Shown: in pieces, positions 1 to 9,502 of the stretch
Layout: each line of letters begins with the position of its first letter
Numbering within the stretch: the stretch's first letter is position 1
Assembly (NCBI GenBank): GCA_029212905.1
Contig: JARGPB010000011.1
Location: 1 to 64,000 of the forward strand
DNA from: Thalassovita sp.
Lineage (GTDB): Bacteria; Pseudomonadota; Alphaproteobacteria; Rhodobacterales; Rhodobacteraceae
Direction: 5' to 3'
Length of the DNA stretch: 64,000 nucleotides
Program-made: the position numbers and the translations under genes
Notes under the pieces: model-generated
Database searches by the model: none
What the model was told of the DNA's origin: nothing
What the model saw: only the letters and a program-made list of their open reading frames with translations

Positions 1-54
1 CTGCCCCCGTACCCGCGCCGCAAACGCCTTGCCGTCAATGATCTGTGCGCTCAT
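1..54 (-). CDS. folD: FolD, N-terminal fragment (5,10-methylene-THF dehydrogenase/cyclohydrolase)
   Basis: Only the first 18 codons lie in the window; the gene runs off the left edge. Reading leftwards from an ATG at 54-52 gives MSAQIIDGKAFAARVRGQ, which matches the usual FolD N-terminus (xAQIIDGKAFAxxVR). A GGAAGGA Shine-Dalgarno lies about 9 nt upstream. FolD interconverts methylene-, methenyl- and formyl-tetrahydrofolate. Its position directly downstream of fhs on the same strand (152 bp apart) fits a shared one-carbon function. The call rests on a short N-terminus plus this context. Confidence 0.75.
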   Translation of the reverse strand, partial: MSAQIIDGKAFAARVRGQ

Positions 55-130
55 GCTCTGGATCCTTCCGATTAATTGTCACCGCAGCGTTTACAAGCTG
101 CGACCGCGGGGGACCAGCCGGACAAACAGC

Positions 131-154
131 CAAAGCGCAATTAACTGCGCTTTG
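131..154. repeat. 9-bp inverted repeat between fhs and folD
   Basis: CAAAGCGCA at 131-139 and its exact reverse complement at 146-154 are separated by 6 nt. The hairpin sits between the fhs stop and the folD start. There is no T-run after it on the minus strand, so it is more likely an attenuating or mRNA-stabilising stem than a strong terminator. Confidence 0.45.
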
Positions 155-206
155 CGCGTTTCCGATACGCCATCCCTGCGGGACAAAGGAAATTTCTTGC
201 GGTTGC

Positions 207-1883
207 TTAGAACAGCCCCTCGATCTGGCCCTGGTCATTCAGCATGATCTGCTCGGCGCTGGGTTTGCGCGGCAGGCCAGGCATCGTCATGATTTCCCCG
301 CAGATCGCCACGACGAATCCAGCGCCAGCGCTAAGCCGGACCTCGCGGATCGGCACTGAATGCCCCGTGGGTGCCCCGCGCAGATTCGGATCGGTCGAGA
401 AACTGTACTGCGTTTTCGCCATACAGATCGGGAGATGGCCATATCCTGCCTCTTCCCAGTCCCGCAGCTGTGTTCGGATTTTCTGATCCGCCAGCACTTC
501 GTCCGCGTGATAGATGCGTTTGGCGATGGTTTCGATCTTTTGGAACAACGGCATGTCGTCAGGATAGAGCGGCGCGAAATGCGACCAGCCGCCGTTGGCC
601 AGTTCAGCCACGCGGTTGGCCAGGTCCTCGGTGCCAGCGCTGCCTTTTTCCCAATGCTGGCACAGGATGGCCTCGCTGCCCTGCCCCGCCACGAAATCCT
701 TGACCGCCTGCACCTCGGCGTCGGTATCCGTGACGAAATGGTTGATCGCCACCACGACGGGCACACCAAAAGATTTGACGTTGGCGATATGACGGCCAAG
801 GTTGGGGCAACCGTCCTGTACCGCTGTCACATTTTCTGCGCCCAAGTCGGCCTTAGCCACGCCCCCGTTCATTTTCATCGCGCGGATCGTCGCCACGATC
901 ACCACCGCGTCGGGGGACAGGCCAGCCTTGCGGCATTTGATATTCATGAATTTCTCGGCGCCCAGATCGGCCCCGAACCCGGCCTCGGTCACCACATAAT
1001 CCGCCAATTTAAGCGCCGTAGTCGTAGCAATCACGCTGTTGCAGCCATGCGCAATATTGGCAAAGGGACCGCCGTGGACAAAGGCGGGGTTATTTTCCAA
1101 CGTCTGCACCAGATTGGGCTGCATCGCGTCCTTCAACAGGACGGTCATGGCCCCGTCTGCCTGTAAATCGCGCGCATAAATCGGACTACGATCCCGGCGG
1201 TAAGCCACGATGATGCTGCCCAGCCGTTGCTGCAAATCCGCCAGGTCGCGGGACAGACACAGGATCGCCATGACCTCAGAGGCGACAGTGATGTCAAACC
1301 CCGTCTGGCGCGGGAACCCGTTCGTCACGCCCCCCAGGCTGGTTACAGTGTCCCGCAGCGCCCGGTCATTCATATCCATCACGCGACGCCAAGAAACGCG
1401 GCGTTCGTCTATGCCCAGCTCGTTGCCCCAATAGATGTGGTTGTCGATCATCGCCGCCAACAGGTTATGAGCGCTGGTAATCGCATGGAAATCGCCGGTG
1501 AAATGCAGGTTCATTTCCTCCATCGGTATCACCTGCGCATATCCGCCCCCTGCTGCGCCGCCCTTCATGCCGAAACACGGCCCCAGGGATGCCTCGCGGA
1601 TACAGACAGCTGCCTTTTTACCGATCCGGTTCAGCCCGTCCACCAGCCCGACCGTCGTGGTCGTCTTGCCTTCGCCTGCGGGGGTCGGGTTGATCGCGGT
1701 GACAAGGATCAGCTTGCCATTGGGCCGATCCTGTACGGAATTGATAAAATCCTGACTGACCTTGGCCTTATCATGGCCATAGGGCAGCAGATGCTCGGAT
1801 GGGATGCCCAGCCCGGCCCCAATCTGTTGGATCGGTTGCTTCTTGGCTGCGCGTGCAATTTCGATGTCGGTCTGAAAGCTCAT
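207..1883 (-). CDS. fhs: Formate--tetrahydrofolate ligase
   Basis: ATP-dependent ligation of formate to THF, giving 10-formyl-THF in the cytosol. The 558-residue length is normal for the family. The family P-loop PTPAGEGKTT lies at about residues 66-75, followed by the conserved REASLGPCFGMKGGAAGGG stretch and FTGDFHAITSAHNLL. The start at 1883 (MSFQTDIE) is chosen because GGGAGG lies about 7 nt upstream; a longer reading from 1910 has no better site. folD follows downstream on the same strand. Together with purU at the other end of the window, the genome has both formate-consuming and formate-releasing formyl-THF enzymes. Confidence 0.95.
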   Translation of the reverse strand: MSFQTDIEIARAAKKQPIQQIGAGLGIPSEHLLPYGHDKAKVSQDFINSVQDRPNGKLILVTAINPTPAGEGKTTTTVGLVDGLNRIGKKAAVCIREASLGPCFGMKGGAAGGGYAQVIPMEEMNLHFTGDFHAITSAHNLLAAMIDNHIYWGNELGIDERRVSWRRVMDMNDRALRDTVTSLGGVTNGFPRQTGFDITVASEVMAILCLSRDLADLQQRLGSIIVAYRRDRSPIYARDLQADGAMTVLLKDAMQPNLVQTLENNPAFVHGGPFANIAHGCNSVIATTTALKLADYVVTEAGFGADLGAEKFMNIKCRKAGLSPDAVVIVATIRAMKMNGGVAKADLGAENVTAVQDGCPNLGRHIANVKSFGVPVVVAINHFVTDTDAEVQAVKDFVAGQGSEAILCQHWEKGSAGTEDLANRVAELANGGWSHFAPLYPDDMPLFQKIETIAKRIYHADEVLADQKIRTQLRDWEEAGYGHLPICMAKTQYSFSTDPNLRGAPTGHSVPIREVRLSAGAGFVVAICGEIMTMPGLPRKPSAEQIMLNDQGQIEGLF

Positions 1884-1992
1884 GTCACCCCTCCCAAGGT
1901 CACGGAACACCTGTTCCTTCAGGCATAGCCCAACCCAAGAGCCAGAAGGAGCCGCAAATCCGACCTTTTGCAGACTGAAACGCCGCTTTGCG

Positions 1993-2589
1993 TCAGGCGC
2001 GCGCCGTGTCCAGATGCGACCAAGTGGGCTGATCAGGGATATGCAGCGTCAGGGTGTCGCCCAGTTGAATCAGGCCTTCGCGCTCGACCCAGGCGGTGAC
2101 GCCGCGCTTGCCTGCGGCGGCGGGTTTGAACGACGCACCTGCGCCGGGGGCGTCGGCCTCGATCACCGGGGCGGGCAACACGCAGGGACGGTTCTCCATG
2201 TCGATCACCAGTGTCGCACCCGAAGGAGCCTGAAGCCGCGATGACGGCGGCACATGGGTGAATTCGGGAATGCCGCGCAGGATCATCGACGCACCAACCC
2301 AGGCGGGATCAAAAGCCTGAACACCGATGCTGTCGGCGATCTCGGTCAATTCTTCGGCAGACAGGATCGACAGCTGGCGGACATTCCTGATCTGGGTGTC
2401 GCGCGGATGCTGCGACAATACCCGGCTGCACGAGGGGCGCGTGCCCCCACCATGCGCCTCGCCGTCAATCCCGGCCCATGTCAGCATCGCCTGTTCCAGC
2501 GGCTCAGATCGTAAAGAGGCATCCCGATCCGGGACACGCCCCAGATAGAGAACTTCGGCGCTGAACTGGGTGGGTATCAAGGCGGGCAT
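1993..2589 (-). CDS. MOSC-domain protein
   Basis: 198 residues with the layout of stand-alone MOSC (molybdenum cofactor sulfurase C-terminal) proteins. These are beta-rich domains thought to bind sulfur or Moco ligands. Recognisable segments are an early GIDGEAHGG turn, QIRNVRQLSILS (close to the family NxRQxxL motif) and a C-terminal GKRGVTAWVEREG segment before GDTLTL. AGGAGA precedes the ATG by about 6 nt. It is followed by no cofactor genes here, so the substrate is unknown. It is separated from fhs by about 110 bp. Confidence 0.75.
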   Translation of the reverse strand: MPALIPTQFSAEVLYLGRVPDRDASLRSEPLEQAMLTWAGIDGEAHGGGTRPSCSRVLSQHPRDTQIRNVRQLSILSAEELTEIADSIGVQAFDPAWVGASMILRGIPEFTHVPPSSRLQAPSGATLVIDMENRPCVLPAPVIEADAPGAGASFKPAAAGKRGVTAWVEREGLIQLGDTLTLHIPDQPTWSHLDTARA

Positions 2590-2670
2590 TTCGGGTCTCC
2601 TGAACCGGTGGCCCTATGGGTTTGCCCTGCCTTCTGTGCGCCTGCAACACACGTCTTGTGACGGTATGTA

Positions 2671-3450
2671 TCACGCGTTGGAATGTTCGGGGACCGTCAG
2701 CGTAAAGAACAGTCTGCGGAACGGAAACAGCACCGATCCATCCGCGCGCACCGGATAGACCGCCGCCATTTCTGCCTCATAGGCGTCGATCAAACGAGCC
2801 TGCTGCGCCGCGCTCAGAGCTGCGAGAATTGGGCGCGCAAAGGTTGATTCTGTAAAATGCCGCACCGGATGCCCCTCCGCCACAGGGTCCAACCGCTGTA
2901 GGTATTCGGTCTCCCAGATCGCGACCTCCCCCAATGGCGACAAGATTTCGAAATAGGCCTCGGGCGTCAATACGCCGGGGCCATCCGCGTTGTCAGCTTG
3001 GCTGGGGAACATCCCCGCGCTCAGCTCCCCCCAGCTCCGATGCGAGGGCGCATCATTCTGATGAGGGACTTGCACAGCGAACGTGCCGCCCGGGCTCAGG
3101 CATTTCGCCAGGCGCGGCAGCAACGCTGGATGATTCAGCAGCCAATGCAGCGTCGCATTAGAATAGATCAACGCAAAGGGACCATCCGTCCAATCCGCAA
3201 TGTTCGCCTGCTGGACGGCACTATATGCGCCCGTCGCCTGGGCCTTTGCCAGCATCGCAGGCGAGCTATCCACCCCCAGCAAAGGCCGCCCCGGAAACCG
3301 CTGTTGCAATGCCGCGCCGACGGCCCCCGCACCGCATCCCAAATCACAGACAGGCCCCTCGGGCAATTCTGGGACCTGCATCAACAAATCCATGGCTGGC
3401 CGTAGGCGCAGCCCCTTGAAACGAGCGTATGTATCGGGATTCCAATCCAT
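2671..3450 (-). CDS. tam: Trans-aconitate 2-methyltransferase-like SAM methyltransferase
   Basis: 259 residues, class I SAM-dependent methyltransferase. The start MDWNPDTYARF is the family hallmark and has GGAGGG 5-6 nt upstream; a longer reading from 3576 would run through the ftsH terminator and is rejected. SAM motif I is CDLGCGAGAVG (about residues 36-46), followed by an acidic GVDSS end of strand 2. The family methylates trans-aconitate, an inhibitor of aconitase. The specific substrate is inferred from overall similarity to Tam and was not tested. Confidence 0.8.
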   Translation of the reverse strand: MDWNPDTYARFKGLRLRPAMDLLMQVPELPEGPVCDLGCGAGAVGAALQQRFPGRPLLGVDSSPAMLAKAQATGAYSAVQQANIADWTDGPFALIYSNATLHWLLNHPALLPRLAKCLSPGGTFAVQVPHQNDAPSHRSWGELSAGMFPSQADNADGPGVLTPEAYFEILSPLGEVAIWETEYLQRLDPVAEGHPVRHFTESTFARPILAALSAAQQARLIDAYEAEMAAVYPVRADGSVLFPFRRLFFTLTVPEHSNA

Positions 3451-3509
3451 TGCAGCCCTCCATTTGTATGCAACGGTATACCACAACGACCTCAAGGACA
3501 AGAACGTAA

Positions 3510-3535
3510 AAGGGCCGGGGAAATCCCCGGCCCTT
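3510..3535 (-). terminator. Rho-independent terminator of ftsH
   Basis: AAGGGCCGGGG (3510-3520) pairs perfectly with CCCCGGCCCTT (3525-3535) around a 4-nt loop. On the minus strand the stem is followed by TTTT. It starts about 10 nt after the ftsH stop. Confidence 0.85.
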
Positions 3536-3544
3536 GCTGTCTGA

Positions 3545-5461
3545 TTAGGCTGTGGGCTCTGGCTCCATCCCACCATCCCCCGAAGGCTTGGCCTTGGGTT
3601 TGGTTTTCGGGATCGCCGTCACCGAGGGCGCATTGCCCGCGTCCGAGTCATCCTCGTCCGGCCCAGCATGGGGTGGTTCGCCACGCATGACACGCTCGAT
3701 TTCCTCGCCGGTCAGGGTCTCGTACTCCAGCAGACCCTGCGCCAGACGTTCCCATTCGTTCTCGCGTTCCTTGAGGATCCTGTACGCCGTGTCATACCCG
3801 TCCTGGATAAGGCGTTTGACCTCTTCCTCGATCATTTCCTTGGTATGCGCAGAAACCGAGAACCCAGGCGTTTGACCGGAATAGCCCTGATGCGCCTCGG
3901 AATAATCGATATTCCCGACCTTATCCGACATGCCCCAGCTAAGCACCATCGCCCGCGCCAACCCCGACGCCTGCTGAATGTCACCAGCCGGCCCGTTCGA
4001 GACCTCATCCTCACCATATCGGATAATTTCAGCGGCCTTACCAGCCATGGTCATGGCCAGTTTCTGTTCGCATTCAGATTTATGCCAGTTCAGGCGGTCG
4101 ATTTCAGGCAGGCTGACCACCATCCCCAACGCGCCGCCGCGCGGGATGATCGTGGCCTTGTAGACCGGATCACATTTGGGCAGGGCCAGGCCAACAACGG
4201 CGTGCCCAGCCTCGTGATAGGCGGTCTTTTCCTTTTGATCCGCTGTCAGCACCATCGAGCGGCGCTCGGCCCCCATCATCACCTTGTCCTTCGCGTTCTC
4301 GAAGTCCTCCATGGTGACGAAACGGCGACCCACACGTGCGGCCATCAGCGCGGCCTCGTTCACCAGGTTCATCAGGTCCGCACCCGAGAAACCAGGCGTA
4401 CCGCGTGCAATGATGCGCAGATCGACATCGGGGCCCAGCGGGGTCTTGCGCGCGTGAACGCCCAGGATTTTCTCGCGGCCTTTGATGTCAGGATTGGGCA
4501 CGGTGACAGTCCGGTCAAAACGACCCGGACGCAGCAGAGCAGGATCCAGAACGTCGCGACGGTTGGTTGCGGCCAGGATGATCACACCCTCGTTTGCCTC
4601 AAATCCATCCATCTCGACCAGCAACTGGTTCAAGGTCTGTTCGCGTTCGTCGTTGCCACCACCGTAACCGGCACCACGGGCACGGCCCACAGCGTCAATT
4701 TCGTCGATAAACACGATACAAGGCGCGTTTTTCTTGGCCTGTTCGAACATGTCACGGACGCGGCTTGCGCCCACACCCACGAACATTTCCACAAAGTCAG
4801 ACCCCGAGATGGTGAAGAACGGCACACCCGCCTCCCCCGCAATCGCTCGCGCCAGCAGCGTTTTACCCGTACCCGGAGGGCCGACCAGCAATGCGCCTTT
4901 GGGGATCTTGCCGCCCAAGCGGCTGAATTTCTGCGGGTTGCGCAGGAATTCGACGATCTCTTCCAGCTCTTCCTTGGCCTCGTCGATACCGGCGACGTCA
5001 TCAAAGGTCACTCGGCCTTGTTTTTCGGTCAGCAGCTTGGCCTTGGATTTACCAAAGCCCATGGCCCCGCCTTTTCCGCCGCCCTGCATCCGGTTCATAA
5101 AATAAATCCAGACACCAATCAGCAACAAGAAGGGCAAAAGGCTAAGGATAAACGACTGAAAACCAGATTGTTCCTGGCTTTCGGCAGATACCGGCACGCC
5201 GTTTTCAATCAGCATTTCCGTGATCTTGGCATCGTCGGGTTTGATCGTGACATAGTCCCGCCCGTCCGTGCCACGATAGCGGACCTTTTCGCCATCAAGG
5301 GTTACTTTGCTGACTTTCTCCTGTTCGACTGACTGGACAAAGTCCGAGTAGCTGATCGTCTGGCTTTGCAGAGTCGAACCCGATCCGCTGAACAGGTTGA
5401 ACAGGGCCAGGATCAGAAGAAACAGGATGACCCAGAAGGCGATATTTTTCGCGTTGCCCAA
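3545..5461 (-). CDS. ftsH: ATP-dependent zinc metalloprotease FtsH
   Basis: Membrane-anchored AAA+ protease that degrades misfolded membrane proteins and regulators. 638 residues. TM segments lie at about 6-25 and 104-122, flanking a periplasmic domain. Walker A is GPPGTGKT (194-201), Walker B FIDEID (251-256), and the second region of homology is around RPGRFDR. The zinc site is HEAGH (416-420). The start codon is TTG (minus strand at 5461), supported by GGGAGAG about 6 nt upstream and by the family N-terminus MGNAKNIAFW. It lies downstream of tilS and the tol genes on the same strand, with an 80-bp gap that may hold its own promoter. Confidence 0.97.
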   Translation of the reverse strand: MGNAKNIAFWVILFLLILALFNLFSGSGSTLQSQTISYSDFVQSVEQEKVSKVTLDGEKVRYRGTDGRDYVTIKPDDAKITEMLIENGVPVSAESQEQSGFQSFILSLLPFLLLIGVWIYFMNRMQGGGKGGAMGFGKSKAKLLTEKQGRVTFDDVAGIDEAKEELEEIVEFLRNPQKFSRLGGKIPKGALLVGPPGTGKTLLARAIAGEAGVPFFTISGSDFVEMFVGVGASRVRDMFEQAKKNAPCIVFIDEIDAVGRARGAGYGGGNDEREQTLNQLLVEMDGFEANEGVIILAATNRRDVLDPALLRPGRFDRTVTVPNPDIKGREKILGVHARKTPLGPDVDLRIIARGTPGFSGADLMNLVNEAALMAARVGRRFVTMEDFENAKDKVMMGAERRSMVLTADQKEKTAYHEAGHAVVGLALPKCDPVYKATIIPRGGALGMVVSLPEIDRLNWHKSECEQKLAMTMAGKAAEIIRYGEDEVSNGPAGDIQQASGLARAMVLSWGMSDKVGNIDYSEAHQGYSGQTPGFSVSAHTKEMIEEEVKRLIQDGYDTAYRILKERENEWERLAQGLLEYETLTGEEIERVMRGEPPHAGPDEDDSDAGNAPSVTAIPKTKPKAKPSGDGGMEPEPTA

Positions 5462-5541
5462 GGAAACTCTCCCAATATTTCGGTTGGCTGTGCGCCTATC
5501 ACAGCAGCCACCGTTCTTAAATAGAGATCATGCACCTATCT

Positions 5542-6780
5542 TCAATGCGATAAAAGCGCAGAATGGCAATCTAAGCGCCCCTGAGCCGGTTCTGCGGACC
5601 ATCCGTTGGGCGCACCGCTTAAGGGGGCGGCAATCAGCCGATCCTCCAACCACACCGCAGGATCTGCCATCATGGCCGCTTCGGGGCGCCGTTGCTGGCG
5701 CCAATCGGGCAATTGATCCAGGCCCGCGCGCCCCAGCGCCGCGACCCGCGCACCCGCCAAATCAGGCCCGGACAAAACCCAACGCCCGTCCCAGGGGATT
5801 TCCGCTGGCGCACTCAGACCTTGAACCGCTGCATATTCCCGGTGCAGATACAGCCCGCCCTTGCGATGGGTCAGCGTACAGCCATGCAGCGTCATGCGTT
5901 CTTGTGCTATCGCAGCCTGTATCAAGGCCGCGACCGGCTGGCGGCGCGGGGCATATTCGGACGCGGACAGCCATTTGACCACATGCACCATCAGGCGGCG
6001 CTGCAACTCTGCTGGCAAGGTCAGGAACCCGGCGCGATCAATGGTCACGTCCGGGCCGTTCATCCGCAGGTGTTGTTGACTGAACGCATGTGTCGCCCAA
6101 TTCAGCGCCGTACGGGCCTGCGCCATGTTCCCGGCCACATCGGACAGCACCTGCGCCGTGATCCCGACTCTGGCCAGTGACGCGCTTTGCTGGCGCATCT
6201 GCACACGTTCATATGTTGGATCTGCGTTCGAAGGATCCTCGATCCAGCTCTGGCCCTGTCCGGTCAGATATGCGCGCAAGTCGGCGCGGCTGACCGACAT
6301 CAAGGGCCGCAGAAATCGCACCGGCCCAACTTGGCGATCCGCCATCGCTGACAGCCCATCCACCCCCGAAGCACGGGCCAATCGCATCAAGAATGTCTCG
6401 GCCTGATCGTCCTGCGTATGGGCCAGCGCGACCGCGCCAATACCCCGACGAACCGCCCAATCGGCAAGCAGATCATAACGCGCCTGCCGGGCACGGTCCT
6501 GCAAATTGCCCGCGCCGTCCCATCCCGTCCAGCGCAGCGTATCATGCGAAACGCCCAACTCGGCGCAAAGCTGCGCCACGAACTGCGCCTCTTGGGGGGC
6601 TTCGGCGCGCAATCCGTGATCGACTGTTGCCGCCGCCAGGGCCACTCCGGCCTCTGCGGCCCAGTCAGCGGCCAAACGCAACAAGGCGATGGAGTCCCCA
6701 CCGCCCGATACCGCAAGCCCCAGCTTGGGCTCGCTCCATTTCAGAAAATACGCCCCGAGTGCAGCCGCCGGAGCCGTCAC
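5542..6780 (-). CDS. tilS: tRNA(Ile)-lysidine synthase
   Basis: Modifies C34 of the AUA-reading tRNA-Ile to lysidine using ATP and lysine. The N-type ATP-pyrophosphatase motif SGGGDS lies at about residues 25-30, followed by TVDHGLR and the HTQDDQAETFLMRL segment typical of TilS. About 412 residues. Start choice: GTG at 6780 overlaps the cpoB stop as GTGA and has GGGG about 5 nt upstream. A second GTG at 6786 would add two residues and cannot be excluded. It is translationally coupled to cpoB. Confidence 0.93.
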   Translation of the reverse strand: MTAPAAALGAYFLKWSEPKLGLAVSGGGDSIALLRLAADWAAEAGVALAAATVDHGLRAEAPQEAQFVAQLCAELGVSHDTLRWTGWDGAGNLQDRARQARYDLLADWAVRRGIGAVALAHTQDDQAETFLMRLARASGVDGLSAMADRQVGPVRFLRPLMSVSRADLRAYLTGQGQSWIEDPSNADPTYERVQMRQQSASLARVGITAQVLSDVAGNMAQARTALNWATHAFSQQHLRMNGPDVTIDRAGFLTLPAELQRRLMVHVVKWLSASEYAPRRQPVAALIQAAIAQERMTLHGCTLTHRKGGLYLHREYAAVQGLSAPAEIPWDGRWVLSGPDLAGARVAALGRAGLDQLPDWRQQRRPEAAMMADPAVWLEDRLIAAPLSGAPNGWSAEPAQGRLDCHSALLSH

Positions 6781-7595
6781 TGGCACCCCAATGTTTGCTT
6801 CGCGGCGCGGGCCGGCTCAACGGACGCGGACGTGGGGAAACGAACGCCCACCTCGCTCAATGTCACGCAGGCTTCTTGTTTTTGTCCCAGATCCCCCAAC
6901 GCCTGGCCCAGCCGATACAGCGCTTCGGGGGCATCGGGGCCTTGTGGGTCGCTACTGAACGCATTCAGAAAGGACCGCGCCGCGCCCGAGACATCATTGC
7001 TCTGTGTCAACGATTTGCCCCGCAACAGATGCGCCTGAGCGGTCAGGGGGCTGCCCGGATAGGTTTCAACAAAGCTGGCGAATTTTTCGGCTGCGGCAGC
7101 GTATTTGCCGCCTTCCATCGCAGACAGCGCGGCGTCGAAATCAGCGCGTTCCCCCACGGCCAGCTGCGTATCACTGCCCGCCGGGGACACCGGCGCGCCC
7201 GAGGCCTGATCTCCGCCGCCCAGAGTCGTGGTTTCGCCCAATTTGGACACATCGCCACCTTCCAGCTCAACCAAGCGGAATTCCAGATCGCCAATCCGAT
7301 TGGTGCCATCGCGCACGACCCGGTTGATACGGAACTCCAACTGTTCGGTCTTCGAGGTCAGATGCTGGAGCTGCGTTTCAATCGCATCCACCCGCGACAG
7401 AACCGACCCCCCGGACGTACCCGCAGGCGCCCCCGAGGTGGACAATTCGCGTTTCAAACGCTGAATCTCGACGAACAGAACTGATAGCTCTTGGCGTATG
7501 TCCGCCAAGGTCTGGGTCCGATCCTGAGCCGTCGCCACACCCGGCGTGGCAGGCAACAGCATCACGGCCAGTACAGCGGCAAAGATCCAGCGCAT
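6777..7595 (-). CDS. cpoB: Tol-Pal cell division coordinator CpoB (YbgF)
   Basis: Periplasmic protein that links outer-membrane constriction by Tol-Pal to peptidoglycan synthesis. 272 residues. The signal peptide (MRWIFAAVLAVMLL...ATA) is followed by a coiled coil rich in E/L/R (about 25-60), a linker and a C-terminal TPR block (about 150-272) with the tandem YPGSPLTAQAHLLRGKSL-type repeats of the family. The ATG at 7595 is preferred because AAGGGG lies at proper spacing; the ATG at 7601 abuts the GGGG directly. It follows pal by 10 bp. Confidence 0.9.
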   Translation of the reverse strand: MRWIFAAVLAVMLLPATPGVATAQDRTQTLADIRQELSVLFVEIQRLKRELSTSGAPAGTSGGSVLSRVDAIETQLQHLTSKTEQLEFRINRVVRDGTNRIGDLEFRLVELEGGDVSKLGETTTLGGGDQASGAPVSPAGSDTQLAVGERADFDAALSAMEGGKYAAAAEKFASFVETYPGSPLTAQAHLLRGKSLTQSNDVSGAARSFLNAFSSDPQGPDAPEALYRLGQALGDLGQKQEACVTLSEVGVRFPTSASVEPARAAKQTLGCQ

Positions 7596-7605
7596 CGTCA
7601 TCCCC

Positions 7606-8106
7606 TTAGCTGTTGTAATCGGCCGAAATGATCGTCACGGCGCGGCGGTTCTTGGCATAGCACGCCTCTTGGCTGCAAATCTCGATCGGACGTTCCTTGC
7701 CATAGCTGACAACCCGCAGACGCGAGGATGGAACACCTTGCTGCACCAGATATTCCTGCACGGCATTGGCGCGTCGTGCACCCAAAGCAAGGTTATACTC
7801 GCGCGTGCCCTGCTCGTCCGCGTGGCCTTCGATGATGGCGGTGTAATCGGTGTTCGTCAGCAGCCATTGGGCCTGCCCGTCCAGCGTCACTTGTGCCTCG
7901 CCACCCAGGTTGGACTGGTCCACAGTAAAGAACACACGGTCCCCGACTGTTTCCTGGAAAAAGGCCGGAGACGTGGGGTCGCTGGGGGAACCAGGATCAC
8001 CGACCCCGCCCAGATTGACCTCATCACCGCTGAAACGGTCCGGAGTGCTACAGGCCGCAAGGGCCAGAACCGACGTCAGCAAAACTGCCCGTGTGATATG
8101 TTTCAT
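7606..8106 (-). CDS. pal: Peptidoglycan-associated lipoprotein Pal
   Basis: Outer-membrane lipoprotein that binds peptidoglycan through an OmpA-like domain and interacts with TolB. 166 residues. The signal ends in the lipobox LAAC with lipid-attachment Cys19. The OmpA_C domain covers about 60-160, with the binding motif GHADEQGTREYNLALGARRA. It lies between tolB and cpoB, as in other Tol-Pal operons. Confidence 0.96.
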   Translation of the reverse strand: MKHITRAVLLTSVLALAACSTPDRFSGDEVNLGGVGDPGSPSDPTSPAFFQETVGDRVFFTVDQSNLGGEAQVTLDGQAQWLLTNTDYTAIIEGHADEQGTREYNLALGARRANAVQEYLVQQGVPSSRLRVVSYGKERPIEICSQEACYAKNRRAVTIISADYNS

Positions 8107-8179
8107 GGAAATGCCCTACTCGATTTGTTTTCTTTGGTCATAGCATATTGCGCCCTGTCTGGAAACGCATGTGCCAGGT

Positions 8180-9502
8180 TCAGTTCTGCAACGGCGACCA
8201 GGCCGGATCAGAGGCCCCGCCCTTTGTCTTGACCCGTTTCAGGTTTCGCCCCGTGATGTCCACCGTATACAGGCTGGACGATCCGCTTGCGCCCTGGGTT
8301 TCCCGCGTGAACATGATCACGCGACCGTTGGGCGACCAGCTGGGCCCCTCATCCAGAAACGAGGCCGTCAGCAGGCGCTCTTCGGATCCATCCGTCCGCA
8401 TGACCCCGATATGGAACCGGCCTTTGGTTTGCTTGGTAAAGGCCACCAGATCACCACGCGGCGACCAGACCGGCGTACCATAGCGCCCCTGCCCGAAACT
8501 GATGCGCTTTGGCTCTCCGCCGTTGGCATCCATGATATACAGCTGCTGAGTCCCGCTGCGGTCGCTTTCGAACACGATCCTGCTGCCATCGGGGCTAAAG
8601 CTGGGCGCGGTTTCAATCGACGGCGCGCTGGTCAGCCGTTTAGACCGCCCCGATCCGATGTCCATCCGGTAAATATCTGTATTGCCACCCTGCGATAGCG
8701 AATAAACCACCGTCCGCCCATCGGGCGAGAACCGCGGCGCAAAGCTCATGGTGCCGGTTTGCTGCTCCAGCACCCGGCGCCCCACGCTGGCCACATCCAA
8801 CACATAGATACGCGGAAACCCGGTTTCATAGCTGGTATAAAGAATACGGTCCCCAGTGGGTGAAAACCGCGGAGCCAGCACGATATTCGCGCTATTGGTC
8901 AGGTACTGCACATTCGCGCCATCATAATCCATGATCGCCAGGCGTTTCTTGCGTTTGTCCTTGGGCCCGGTTTCGGACACGAATACGACACGGCTATCGA
9001 AATAGCCGCCCTCGCCGGTGATCCGGCTGTACACCGCGTCGGCCACCTTGTGCGCCATGCGCCGCCAACCGTCCTGTGTGCCAGCGAACTGCAAGCCATT
9101 GCCCAGCTCCTGCCCGGCGAAAACATCATACACCCGGAATTTCACCACCAGACGTCCGCCTGATTGCAGGCTAACCGCACCAGTGACCAACGCCTGGGCA
9201 TTGATCGCCTTCCAGTCGGCGAACTGCACCGGCGAAGAAAAGCTGGTAATCTTACTGATATGCGCACCTGCGGGAATTTCGCGGAACAGCCCCGTGCCGC
9301 TCAGGTCCTCGGCCACCACACGGGCCAGATCCTTTGCGACCTTACTGGCGGCCGAGTTTTCCGCAACGAAGTCAGGCACCGCATAGGGCAAAGGTTCGAT
9401 CACGCCTTCGGTGATTTCAATCCGCAAGGGGGCCGCACTGGCCGGAACGGTGAAACCAAGAACCAATAGGGCGGACAGGAGGGTCAGAACATGTTTCATC
9501 AT
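8180..9502 (-). CDS. tolB: Tol-Pal periplasmic protein TolB
   Basis: Periplasmic beta-propeller partner of Pal. 440 residues. A signal peptide (cleavage after PASAA) precedes the TolB N domain (about 25-160), then WD40-like PD40 repeats with the recurrent pattern FSPDGxxIxxxS (for example APRFSPDGRTVVYS and APSFSPDGSRIVFES). The start overlaps the end of tolA as ATGATGA; the second ATG at 9499 is an equally possible start. A 73-bp gap separates it from pal. Confidence 0.96.
   Translation of the reverse strand: MMKHVLTLLSALLVLGFTVPASAAPLRIEITEGVIEPLPYAVPDFVAENSAASKVAKDLARVVAEDLSGTGLFREIPAGAHISKITSFSSPVQFADWKAINAQALVTGAVSLQSGGRLVVKFRVYDVFAGQELGNGLQFAGTQDGWRRMAHKVADAVYSRITGEGGYFDSRVVFVSETGPKDKRKKRLAIMDYDGANVQYLTNSANIVLAPRFSPTGDRILYTSYETGFPRIYVLDVASVGRRVLEQQTGTMSFAPRFSPDGRTVVYSLSQGGNTDIYRMDIGSGRSKRLTSAPSIETAPSFSPDGSRIVFESDRSGTQQLYIMDANGGEPKRISFGQGRYGTPVWSPRGDLVAFTKQTKGRFHIGVMRTDGSEERLLTASFLDEGPSWSPNGRVIMFTRETQGASGSSSLYTVDITGRNLKRVKTKGGASDPAWSPLQN

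Noticed and set aside
3668..5332. Long plus-strand open frame antisense to ftsH
   Set aside because: Composition is a GC-rich shadow of ftsH; no ribosome site or family motif.
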